Origin: JAADCS01 sp964473735
GTDB lineage: Bacteria > Hydrothermota > Hydrothermia > LBFQ01
Direction of reading: 5' to 3'
Length of the DNA stretch: 64,000 bases
Assembly: GCA_964473735.1 (NCBI GenBank)
Contig: CAYYQD010000002.1
Location: 1 to 64,000, forward strand
Positions 57,457-64,000 of this stretch are shown here, piece after piece. The stretch's first letter is position 1, and each line of letters begins with the position of its first letter. Both the position numbers and the translations under genes were made by a program. The notes beneath the pieces were generated by a model. It saw only the letters and a list, made by a program, of their open reading frames with translations. It was not told the DNA's origin and ran no database searches.

Positions 57457-59652
57457 GTGATCTTCCTGCTCTTAGGGAGCATAACGGTTGAGGGGCAGGT
57501 GGTGGATAGCCTTGAGGGGGGAATACCCTACGCCGTGGTGCGCGTCCCGAAGCTGAAAAAGGGTACCTACGCCGACGATAGGGGTTTCTTCAAGCTTGTG
57601 TTGCCGGACGGAAGGTGGAAGGTAATCGTGTCAGCCGTAGGGAGGGAGCCGGATACCTTTTCAGTCTATGGGAGGGACACTACCCTCTTCGTAAAGGTAG
57701 TCCTGCGTACCTCACCGATAAAGGCTAAGGAGATCGTCATAACCGCCAAGAGGGAGGAGTTCCGGAAGGGGACAGTAGAGCCCTTTAAGTTCAAGGCGGA
57801 GGTGATAAGGGAGAGGCCCAACTTCTTGACGTCGGACGTCCTTAGAGCCATACAGGACGTACCCGGCGTGGTGATGGCGGCCGACTTCTCCTCCAAGTTC
57901 TCCGTGAGGGGCGGGGGGCCTCAGGAGAACATCGTCCTATTTGACGACGTACCGGTGTTCAACCCCTACCACATGGCCGGTCTGTTCTCCGTGTTTATAA
58001 GCGATGCCCTATCGGGTTTTACCTTTTACCGCTCCAACTTCCCGGCCCGGTACGGTGGTGTCCTATCCTCCATCTTAGACGTTCAGGTGGCGGAGCCGGA
58101 TAGCGCGTACGGTAACCTCTCCGTTAGTCTGTTGGCCACGTCCCTGTTCCAGACTTTTAAAAGGGGTAAGTTCGGCGGTCTCGTTGCCCTCCGTCGCTCC
58201 TACTTTGATATAACGGCCGGATGGATGGGGTACGATTTTCCCTACCACTTCTACGACGGTATAGCGAAGTTTTATTACGACGTCAGGCCGTCCTGGAGGC
58301 TCTCCCTGTCCTTGCTTCAGGGGGACGACGTCCTTGACCTGTACTTCCGGACGGCCCACCTCTACGCCTCGTGGGGAAACACCGTACTGTCCCTCAGGAG
58401 TAGGGCCATCCTGGGGGGAAAATGGGTCTCTCTGAGCACTCTGGGTCTCACCCTCTTCAGGGATAGGCTATCCTTTGGCTTTAAGGATCAGACCATCGTC
58501 TCATTAACCGCCCCCATGAATCTGGGTACCTTCCGGACCTCCTTAAGCAGCGTGGATGAGAGCAGGGAGATAAGGTTAGGACTCTCCGTAGAGCCCGGAT
58601 GGGGCGGGATAAATCAGGACTTCTTCGGCATGAAGTACGAGGATAAGGGCAACACCGTCCTCTCCTCCATCTACGGGGAGTACCTGCTGAAGAGGGGTAT
58701 ATACAACCTCTCGGTAGGCGGACGCCTCAACCTCTTCTATACGTGGTTCCCGGAGCCCATGAGCAAGTACAACGTTGCCTATCTCAACCCGGAGCCGCGT
58801 ATAACCTTCCGCTACTTCCTCACACCCGACGTCGCCATCAAGGGTGGCTGGGGAGTATTTCACCAGTACCACATCGGTTTGAGTATGGGAGGGGGACAGC
58901 TGGGTGAGGTCCTATCCTCGTTCTATTACTGGACGTCCGTATTTAGAGGCTGGCAGCCCATGAGGTCCTTCCACTACTCCCTCGGGCTGACGGGTATAAC
59001 CGCGTGGGGGGACTGGGAGGTTGAGGCCTTCTACAAGGACTACCCTTACGTCCTGCTGGAGAACCCTACTCCGGATATAAACGACATCTACGGTACCATC
59101 TTCCGGGAGGGGAAGGCGTGGGCCTACGGCTTTGACGGATACGTCCGGAAGGACGTCGGTAAGGTGCGCCTCCTCCTCTCCTACTCCTTCCTGATAGCCC
59201 GGATGAAGTTCGGAGATACCATCCATCCCTCCCCATGGGACAGGAGACACGCCGTGGTTTTCACCCTATCTCACCCCCTGCCTTGGGGTGCGGTAGGAGG
59301 GCTCCGCTTCACCTACCAGAGCGGTATGCCCTACACCGGGGTCATAGCCCGGTACGACGTATACTCCATGTACGACCCGGGCCTCGGGATGCCCATGAGG
59401 GTAGGGACGAGGGAGATATACAGCGTACCCTATACCCTCCGATACCCACCCTACCACCGTCTGGACCTGTACGTGCGTAGAAACTTCAGTATAAAACGGT
59501 TCAGGGGGTACCTTTCCCTATCCGTAATAAACGTCTATAACCGGAGGAACGTGTGGTTCTACATGTACGACTACTCCAAAGATCCTCCGATAAGGACGGC
59601 ATTCTACCAGCTGCCTATCTTTCCCTCTATAGAGGTGGGTGTGAGGTGGTGA
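57457..59652 (+). CDS. TonB-dependent receptor with carboxypeptidase-regulatory domain
   Basis: A 731-residue outer-membrane receptor. Residues about 9-85 are a carboxypeptidase-regulatory-like domain (VEGQVVDSLEGGIPYAVVRV), then the plug (SDVLRAIQDVPGVVMAADFS, SVRGGGPQENIVLFDDVPVF and ARYGGVLSSILDVQV near 200) and a barrel ending in PSIEVGVRW. Such receptors import siderophores, glycans or cobalamin with TonB energy. No SusD-like partner is adjacent, so the ligand is open; a cobalamin need is suggested by the B12-mutase gene. Only about eight residues precede the first domain strand. Confidence 0.9.
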   Translation: MIFLLLGSITVEGQVVDSLEGGIPYAVVRVPKLKKGTYADDRGFFKLVLPDGRWKVIVSAVGREPDTFSVYGRDTTLFVKVVLRTSPIKAKEIVITAKREEFRKGTVEPFKFKAEVIRERPNFLTSDVLRAIQDVPGVVMAADFSSKFSVRGGGPQENIVLFDDVPVFNPYHMAGLFSVFISDALSGFTFYRSNFPARYGGVLSSILDVQVAEPDSAYGNLSVSLLATSLFQTFKRGKFGGLVALRRSYFDITAGWMGYDFPYHFYDGIAKFYYDVRPSWRLSLSLLQGDDVLDLYFRTAHLYASWGNTVLSLRSRAILGGKWVSLSTLGLTLFRDRLSFGFKDQTIVSLTAPMNLGTFRTSLSSVDESREIRLGLSVEPGWGGINQDFFGMKYEDKGNTVLSSIYGEYLLKRGIYNLSVGGRLNLFYTWFPEPMSKYNVAYLNPEPRITFRYFLTPDVAIKGGWGVFHQYHIGLSMGGGQLGEVLSSFYYWTSVFRGWQPMRSFHYSLGLTGITAWGDWEVEAFYKDYPYVLLENPTPDINDIYGTIFREGKAWAYGFDGYVRKDVGKVRLLLSYSFLIARMKFGDTIHPSPWDRRHAVVFTLSHPLPWGAVGGLRFTYQSGMPYTGVIARYDVYSMYDPGLGMPMRVGTREIYSVPYTLRYPPYHRLDLYVRRNFSIKRFRGYLSLSVINVYNRRNVWFYMYDYSKDPPIRTAFYQLPIFPSIEVGVRW

Positions 59653-59722
59653 ATGCTCGCGGTGTCGTTAGAGGGCGTGGGAAAATCATCCCGTTGGTGG
59701 AAGTACGGGGTAAGCCGAATCC

Positions 59723-59760
59723 GGTACCGCTTTTTGCGATTTTGTACCCAAAGTGGTACC
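59723..59760 (-). repeat. 38-base palindromic repeat, copy 5
   Basis: GGTACCGCTT at 59723-59732 and AAGTGGTACC at 59751-59760 with one mismatch. The TTTGGGTACAAAA half-site is on the reverse strand. GAATCC precedes it directly, as at copy 3. It lies between two genes pointing the same way. Confidence 0.88.
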
Positions 59761-59789
59761 TGACCGGACACGCCGTGGGGACTCCCTCT

Positions 59790-59795
59790 TAGAAT
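59790..59795 (+). promoter_or_regulatory. -10 box of the LEA-type lipoprotein
   Basis: TAGAAT, 6 bases before ATG 59802. Confidence 0.6.
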
Positions 59796-59801
59796 AAACG
59801 T

Positions 59802-60287
59802 ATGCGTCTGCTTAGAAACCTCTCGCTTCTGTCCGTTTCTCTCCTTGCCTTTCACGGGTGCGCCACTGTACAGAAGAGGATCGCCCTGAAGGACTGTAGG
59901 TTCTCCCTGCAAGGGGCGAGTCTCAAAAGCGTCGACCTGAGCGGATTCTCCATGGATATACTCCTTTCGGTTGAGAATCCCAACACCATAGACGCCGTCC
60001 TTGACCGTTTTGTGGGCTCGGTACTCGTTGAAGGTGTGAAGGTCGCCGACGTCTCCAACACCTACGGGAGGACGATCAAGGCAGGTGGAAAGGCCAGGGT
60101 TCCTATAACCGTATCCGTCAGGTACTCCTACCTCAAGGGGGCGGCGAGCAGGGTTATGGGGGTTATAAAGGCGAGGAGGGCCCGCATAGGCGTGGATGGG
60201 AAGGCTTACGTGGATTTTAACGTACCTATACTGGGCAAGCGGAGTGTCCCCTACCCCGTTAGGCTGTCCAGAACTCTAACCTTCTGA
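59802..60287 (+). CDS. LEA14/WHy-domain lipoprotein
   Basis: A 161-residue lipoprotein with signal MRLLRNLSLLSVSLLAFHGC (Cys 20). The body is a LEA type 2 (WHy) beta-sandwich: DILLSVENPNTIDAVLDRFV near residues 49-68 is the typical N-P-N element, and KARVPITVSVRYSYL the second half. WHy domains are linked to desiccation or stress tolerance; here it is on the envelope. It converges on the Na/Pi symporter gene, 1 base apart. Confidence 0.82.
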   Translation: MRLLRNLSLLSVSLLAFHGCATVQKRIALKDCRFSLQGASLKSVDLSGFSMDILLSVENPNTIDAVLDRFVGSVLVEGVKVADVSNTYGRTIKAGGKARVPITVSVRYSYLKGAASRVMGVIKARRARIGVDGKAYVDFNVPILGKRSVPYPVRLSRTLTF

Positions 60288-60288
60288 C

Positions 60289-62199
60289 CTACCCTTCGGC
60301 CGTTTTACCCTCTTCCCCCAAGCTCTCCAGAACCGCGCCACCTATGGCGGCCGCGTTGAAATTCACCCTCTCCATGTCGGACAGCAGGTCAAGATATACC
60401 TCTCCGGACTGGACGTTGGAGACGTCTATCCGCGTGTAGAACTCCTTTCTCATACGGTCAAGGAGCGCCTTTACCTCCTTGGCCCTCGCTAATAATTCCT
60501 TCGCCCTTTCCGGATCCCACGTGGTTAGCACGACCATAGCGATGGCTAAGGTCCTCATGACCTCCGAGTGCATCACCTTTATACCGTTCAGCTCATCCTC
60601 CGTCAGGCTTATTCCCTCCTTGTACAGCTTCTCAACGTTCCGGACTATGGACTTGGAGATTATGTCCCCCATGTTCTCAATCTCCTCCATTATCTGGGCT
60701 AAGGCCACGACCTTCTTTCCCGTCTCCCCCGTCAGACCGTGGGCCATCACCCTTGAGACGTAGGCGTTTATCGTCTCCTCTGCCCTATCTATCTCGTCGT
60801 CCATACTGGCTATCCTCTCAAAGATCGCCGGGTTCCGGGTCCGCACGGCCTCGTACAGGTCCTGAAACATCTGCATGGCCACGTTCAGGGCGTCCCCTAT
60901 GACCTTCTCCATATAGACCAGCAAAAACTCGGGGTCGTCGTATATTATGGCTCTGGACACTCGCTCCTTTATGGGGGATTCCATCCTCCAGAGAGCCCTC
61001 ACGTAGGTGAGGGGGACGACTATGGCGGCAAATACGAGGTTGTAGTATATGTGGGATAGGGCGATGTTCTTGCTCAGGTCCTCCACCCATATCGGGAGGG
61101 ATGGGGCCAGATGGACGGTGGGGAGGAGGAGTAAGGAGAGGACGGTACGACCCAGCAGGTTCATGAGGGCCACCCTCCGGGCCACGGGGGAGAGCTGGGC
61201 GGAGGCTAGTACGGCCGTGAAGGCCGTTCCTATGTTGGCGCCGAGGACGACGGCTAAGGCCCCGGTGAAGGTTATGACCCCGGCGAAGGCCATGGAGAGG
61301 GCTATACCTATGGTGAGGGCGGAGGAATGTACCAGAGCGGCGAACACGGCCGAGACCACTAACATCAGGAGCACGTTGTTGGATATGTCGTGTATGAAGG
61401 TGGTGACGTAAGGGATGGAGGCCATGTCCGCGAAGACGTTCCCCATCTGCCATATACCGAAGAAGGCCAGTCCGAAGCCGAAGAGGGCCCGTCCGTAGTG
61501 TTCGTACACCTGCGTGAATCTCTCAAGGTAATAACCGAGGGCCATCATGACTATGGCGACGTACGTGAAGCCGAGGGACAGGATACCCACCGTAAAGGTA
61601 GTCCCTACCCCAGCGCCGGCGTTCATGGCCATGGCGGAGGCGGGTGTTAAGAAGCCTAAGTCCGTAAGGGAGACGACCATCACCGTAACGGCGGTTGAGG
61701 ACTGGAAGCCGAGGGCCGCGATGAGGCCACCGAGGGTAGCCAGCATGGGGCTCCGTGAGAGACGGGTTAGGAGGGTACGGGTCCATCCACCTACGGCACG
61801 CATTATCCCGGTTGAACCCCGGTTAAGTCCGAACATGAACAGTACGAAACCTCCAAGGAGCTCAAGGACCTTGACTATCCAGTAGCTGGATTTAAGTACT
61901 CTCCCGGTAAAGGTCAGAAGCGTGTCCGTCGTAAAGGCCGTTACGCGCACCGTTGTGGGTTCGCGCGGCGTAGGTGGAGTGTATATGGCAACGCTTTCAG
62001 GGCCAACTACGGTTCTGTAAAGGTCAAGCGTGTCCCCAACGTACAGGAAGGTGACTTCGCATCCGGGCAGGCTCTTCACCCTTAAAGGTTTGAACTTCTG
62101 TCCGACCGTTAATACCTGATTGTCTCCCGACAGGTCAAGGTTGTAGAGGGTGTCGTACAACCTGTATAACGGACAGAAACCTCCTATAAACCAGAGCAA
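60289..62199 (-). CDS. Na/Pi cotransporter family protein with PhoU-like domain
   Basis: A 636-residue phosphate symporter. An N-terminal exported beta domain (residues about 15-95) precedes a membrane helix and two inverted Na/Pi repeats with the paired motifs GFQSSTAVTVMVVS near 168 and LVHSSALTIGIALS near 293. Residues about 430-620 are a PhoU-like helical domain (ERIASMDDEIDRAEETINAY). It imports phosphate with sodium. I prefer TTG 62199, 7 bases after TAAAAT; ATG 62205 is only 1 base after that box. Confidence 0.9.
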   Translation of the reverse strand: MLWFIGGFCPLYRLYDTLYNLDLSGDNQVLTVGQKFKPLRVKSLPGCEVTFLYVGDTLDLYRTVVGPESVAIYTPPTPREPTTVRVTAFTTDTLLTFTGRVLKSSYWIVKVLELLGGFVLFMFGLNRGSTGIMRAVGGWTRTLLTRLSRSPMLATLGGLIAALGFQSSTAVTVMVVSLTDLGFLTPASAMAMNAGAGVGTTFTVGILSLGFTYVAIVMMALGYYLERFTQVYEHYGRALFGFGLAFFGIWQMGNVFADMASIPYVTTFIHDISNNVLLMLVVSAVFAALVHSSALTIGIALSMAFAGVITFTGALAVVLGANIGTAFTAVLASAQLSPVARRVALMNLLGRTVLSLLLLPTVHLAPSLPIWVEDLSKNIALSHIYYNLVFAAIVVPLTYVRALWRMESPIKERVSRAIIYDDPEFLLVYMEKVIGDALNVAMQMFQDLYEAVRTRNPAIFERIASMDDEIDRAEETINAYVSRVMAHGLTGETGKKVVALAQIMEEIENMGDIISKSIVRNVEKLYKEGISLTEDELNGIKVMHSEVMRTLAIAMVVLTTWDPERAKELLARAKEVKALLDRMRKEFYTRIDVSNVQSGEVYLDLLSDMERVNFNAAAIGGAVLESLGEEGKTAEG

Positions 62200-62206
62200 G
62201 TTCATT

Positions 62207-62212
62207 ATTTTA
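62207..62212 (-). promoter_or_regulatory. -10 box of the Na/Pi symporter, decides its start
   Basis: TAAAAT with 1 base to ATG 62205 and 7 bases to TTG 62199. Confidence 0.55.
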
Positions 62213-62232
62213 AAGGGGTAGGTCCTTCGTCC

Positions 62233-62601
62233 TTAGTCCCTCCAGTACCTCCTTACCACGTTTCCCCCGGATAAGAGACCCACTAAGAAGAGTACAGGTA
62301 CGAGGAAGTACTTTCCGGAGAGCCTGTAAGTCCAGAACGCCCCCGCTGTATATACGGACAGGTACATCATAGCGTTTAACAGGGACATATACACCGTGAG
62401 GGGAACCCTCTCCTTCAGGGGAGTAAGTCGCTCGGATAGGTACCCGTTCAGCTTCTCAAGTCCGTAGTCCGCTAAAAACAGCAGGAGTATGGGCAGCAGG
62501 GCGTAAGCGGAGCACACCTCCCCAAAAGCGAGCCCTCTAACCGTGTAGGAGAAGACGCTGGCCAGAAGGACGTAGGGTACTCCGAAAACCAACAGGGACA
62601 C
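62233..62601 (-). CDS. Small polytopic membrane protein
   Basis: A 122-residue protein with about four membrane helices (residues 1-20, 30-45, 68-90 and 96-113) and a basic loop (ERLTPLKERV). GTG 62601 is 3 bases after the stop of the zinc-ribbon gene, so it is the last gene of the queC operon. No family recognised. Confidence 0.6.
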   Translation of the reverse strand: MSLLVFGVPYVLLASVFSYTVRGLAFGEVCSAYALLPILLLFLADYGLEKLNGYLSERLTPLKERVPLTVYMSLLNAMMYLSVYTAGAFWTYRLSGKYFLVPVLFLVGLLSGGNVVRRYWRD

Positions 62602-62604
62602 CGG

Positions 62605-62958
62605 TCAGTCCAGCCAGATGAGTATGATACCGCAGTTGGGACAGGCCACGACCTCGTCGTCCCTTGGGATGATGGAGGAGGGGAGGGCGGCGAAGCAGTT
62701 AGTGCACATGTGATTCACAACCCGGGTGATACCGCGACCGTACCTCCGCTTGAGCATCTCGTACTTCTGGTAAGTGACGGGGTCAAACTTCAGGAGGTCC
62801 CGGGCCAGCTCGTTTCTCTTCCTCTCCAGCTCCTTTATCTTCTCCTCGTCTATCTTAAGACCGGTCTTGGCCTCGTACTCCGGGTCCCTTACCTGCTGGA
62901 GGAGTAGATCCAGGTCCTGAAGGAGGTACAGCTTCCGCAGGTACTCGCGCTTACTCAT
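62605..62958 (-). CDS. Short coiled-coil zinc-ribbon protein (DUF164/CdsZ-like)
   Basis: A 117-residue protein. The N-terminal 75 residues are a charged helix (DEEKIKELERKRNELARDLL) and the C-terminus is a four-Cys zinc ribbon (CTNCFAALPSS and CPNCGIILIWLD). Members of the C4-type zinc-ribbon family often have about 240 residues with a longer coiled coil, so this is a short form. They bind nucleic acids or ribosome-associated partners. The ATG overlaps the ptsN end by 8 bases. Confidence 0.75.
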   Translation of the reverse strand: MSKREYLRKLYLLQDLDLLLQQVRDPEYEAKTGLKIDEEKIKELERKRNELARDLLKFDPVTYQKYEMLKRRYGRGITRVVNHMCTNCFAALPSSIIPRDDEVVACPNCGIILIWLD

Positions 62959-63406
62959 GGTCGTGCTCTAAGATGTAATCTACTAGCTCCTTGGGAGAGG
63001 AGAAGTCGGTCCTTATCTCACCCTCGTGGGCGATGGAGCGGGATACCCGGGCTATGGCCCCCAGAGCCGTCAGGTACTTCATGGACGGGTCGTTAGGTGT
63101 GGCTATCAGCATGAAGAAGAGGTGTACGGGCTTCCCATCAAGGGAATCAAAATCCACACCTTCCTTGGATACCCCTACGACGAGGGTTATGTTATCAACG
63201 ACTATGCTGCGGGAGTGGGGGATGGCTATCCCCTTACCTATACCCGTGGAACCGAGTACCTCCCTCTGCATCAGGGACTTGAACAGGATCTCCTTCTTGT
63301 CCTCGGAGAGGTCAAGGACATCCACGAGTTCCCGTATGGCCTCCTCCTTCGTCCTGGCCTTCATATCAAGGATGACTCTGTCTTCCCTTAAGAGTTCCTT
63401 AAGCAT
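62951..63406 (-). CDS. ptsN: PTS IIA-like (PtsN) nitrogen/fructose-type protein
   Basis: A 151-residue PTS EIIA type 2 domain. The phospho-His is in IGKGIAIPHSRSIVVDN near residues 56-72, preceded by LMQREVLGSTG. It lacks transporter domains, as PtsN regulators do; no PTS sugar permease is visible, so a regulatory role fits best. AAGGAGGT precedes the ATG and overlaps the queC stop. Confidence 0.9.
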   Translation of the reverse strand: MLKELLREDRVILDMKARTKEEAIRELVDVLDLSEDKKEILFKSLMQREVLGSTGIGKGIAIPHSRSIVVDNITLVVGVSKEGVDFDSLDGKPVHLFFMLIATPNDPSMKYLTALGAIARVSRSIAHEGEIRTDFSSPKELVDYILEHDHE

Positions 63407-63409
63407 GTT

Positions 63410-64000
63410 CTACCTCCTTTTTTCCCTTAGTCTGACAAGCAGAGGATCGGGGACCCCTACCTCGGCGAAGGCCTCCGCTCTCTGCAGGCACGTGGGACAC
63501 TTTCCACAGGGCTCCCCGTTCACCGGAGAGTAGCACGACCACGTCCATTCGTAGGGTACCCCCATCTTCAGGCCCATCCTGATTATGTCGGGTTTCTTTA
63601 GACCTAAGAGGGGGGTATGGACCCTCACGCGAAGCTTCCTGTCAAAGGACAGGGATGAGCCGGCGTTCAGTAGGGCCTCAAGGGAGGACGCCCACTCCGG
63701 CCTCGTATCCGGATAGTTGGGGACGTCCGAGGCGTGTATCCCTATCACCAGATCCGTTATGCCGTAGACCTCCATGTAGGCGCCGGCGACGACCCCGAAG
63801 ATGGAGTTCCTCATGGGAACGTAGGTCGCTATGGTACCCTCCGGTGGGTAGGGCCCCTCGGGGACGGGGACCCTATCGTCCGTCAGGGCGGACCCTCCCA
63901 CCCTCTTCAGGACGTCCAACTCCACGATTAAGTGCCCCTTAACCCCGGCGAGGTCTGCCAGCTTCTTAGCGTACTCCAGCTCCACGGAGTGTCTCTGACC
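63410..64000 (-). CDS. queC: 7-cyano-7-deazaguanine synthase QueC, 5' end beyond the window
   Basis: The visible 196 codons are open to the window edge, which begins in GQRHSVELEYAKKLADLAGV, the conserved QueC stretch after the PP-loop. RNSIFGVVAGAYMEVYG follows, and the C-terminal zinc site is WSCYSPVNGEPCGKCPTCLQ. QueC makes preQ0 from carboxy-deazaguanine and ammonia, feeding Tgt and QueF in queuosine synthesis. The PP-loop ATP site lies outside the window. Confidence 0.93.
   Translation of the reverse strand, partial: GQRHSVELEYAKKLADLAGVKGHLIVELDVLKRVGGSALTDDRVPVPEGPYPPEGTIATYVPMRNSIFGVVAGAYMEVYGITDLVIGIHASDVPNYPDTRPEWASSLEALLNAGSSLSFDRKLRVRVHTPLLGLKKPDIIRMGLKMGVPYEWTWSCYSPVNGEPCGKCPTCLQRAEAFAEVGVPDPLLVRLREKRR

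Noticed and set aside
60818..61453. 211-codon minus-strand frame inside the Na/Pi symporter gene
   Set aside because: It lies in another frame of the same strand as a clear transporter and its product is Arg/His/Pro-rich nonsense.
1..64000. CRISPR arrays, rRNA genes, complete insertion sequences and prophage genes
   Set aside because: No regularly spaced direct repeats, no rRNA-like stretches, no complete transposase and no phage structural or integrase gene were found.

Overview
The window looks like chromosomal DNA of a thermophilic, anaerobic, diderm bacterium from a poorly cultured lineage. WOR-3/Stahlbacteria, Hydrothermae or another FCB-related candidate phylum would fit, but I cannot prove the placement from sequence alone. 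Thermophily is suggested by a two-domain glutaredoxin-like protein disulfide oxidoreductase, a fused ADP-forming acetate-CoA ligase, a pyruvate:ferredoxin oxidoreductase and heavy use of AGG and ATA codons. A Gram-negative envelope is shown by SurA, LolA, a BamA-like barrel, a TonB-dependent receptor, several other outer-membrane barrels and C-terminal domains resembling type IX secretion signals.

Layout. 0-4.3 kb (minus): an unrecognised partial gene, a cupin sugar epimerase, a small membrane protein, a YfhO-type membrane protein, a PASTA protein and a B12-binding methylmalonyl-CoA mutase subunit. 4.4-11.2 kb: biotin carboxylase, a transglutaminase-like lipoprotein, an SF1 helicase and a DUF4159/V4R-like/roadblock operon. 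11.2-11.85 kb: decayed coding DNA. 12-18 kb: tgt, a TolB-like propeller, the operon pdo-rpmF-plsX and small envelope proteins. 18.2-29.3 kb: ADP-forming acetate-CoA ligase, geranylgeranyl-reductase-family flavoprotein, tRNA-Asn with murI, BamA-like protein, TPR protein, M16 peptidase, solute-binding lipoprotein, hydrolase, recF and a MenG/UbiE methyltransferase. 29.5-34.7 kb (minus): secreted and outer-membrane proteins plus a TetR regulator. 34.8-41.5 kb: an eight-gene operon joining a YceI/cytochrome b561/diheme cytochrome/DUF2231 redox module to the poly-gamma-glutamate genes pgsB, pgsC and pgsW and a strongly basic outer-membrane barrel. 41.6-52.9 kb: phospholipase D-like protein, rRNA methyltransferase, an SppA with an N-terminal barrel-like domain, patatin, a GT-C transferase, subtilase, LolA, a PpiC-like protein and SurA. 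53-57.4 kb (minus): the POR operon with an unusual fused delta subunit. 57.5-64 kb: TonB-dependent receptor, LEA-type lipoprotein, Na/Pi symporter, ptsN and partial queC.

Three window-wide patterns stand out. First, about 32 transcription-unit-leading genes have a TATAAT/TAGAAT/TAAAAT-like hexamer only 5-13 bases before the start codon and no room for a Shine-Dalgarno site, which points to leaderless mRNAs. Internal operon genes, and the two leading genes with 22-base leaders, mostly do carry Shine-Dalgarno sites. Second, many exported proteins appear to start with only about 8-14 hydrophobic residues and few or no basic residues, while lipoproteins have ordinary signals. Third, five exactly 38-base imperfect palindromes of one family sit in intergenic gaps.

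Metabolically, pyruvate oxidation by POR and ATP formation by the acetate-CoA ligase suggest fermentative energy conservation. The geranylgeranyl-reductase-family protein, MenG-like methyltransferase and YceI/b561/cytochrome c module suggest an isoprenoid-quinone electron path at the envelope.
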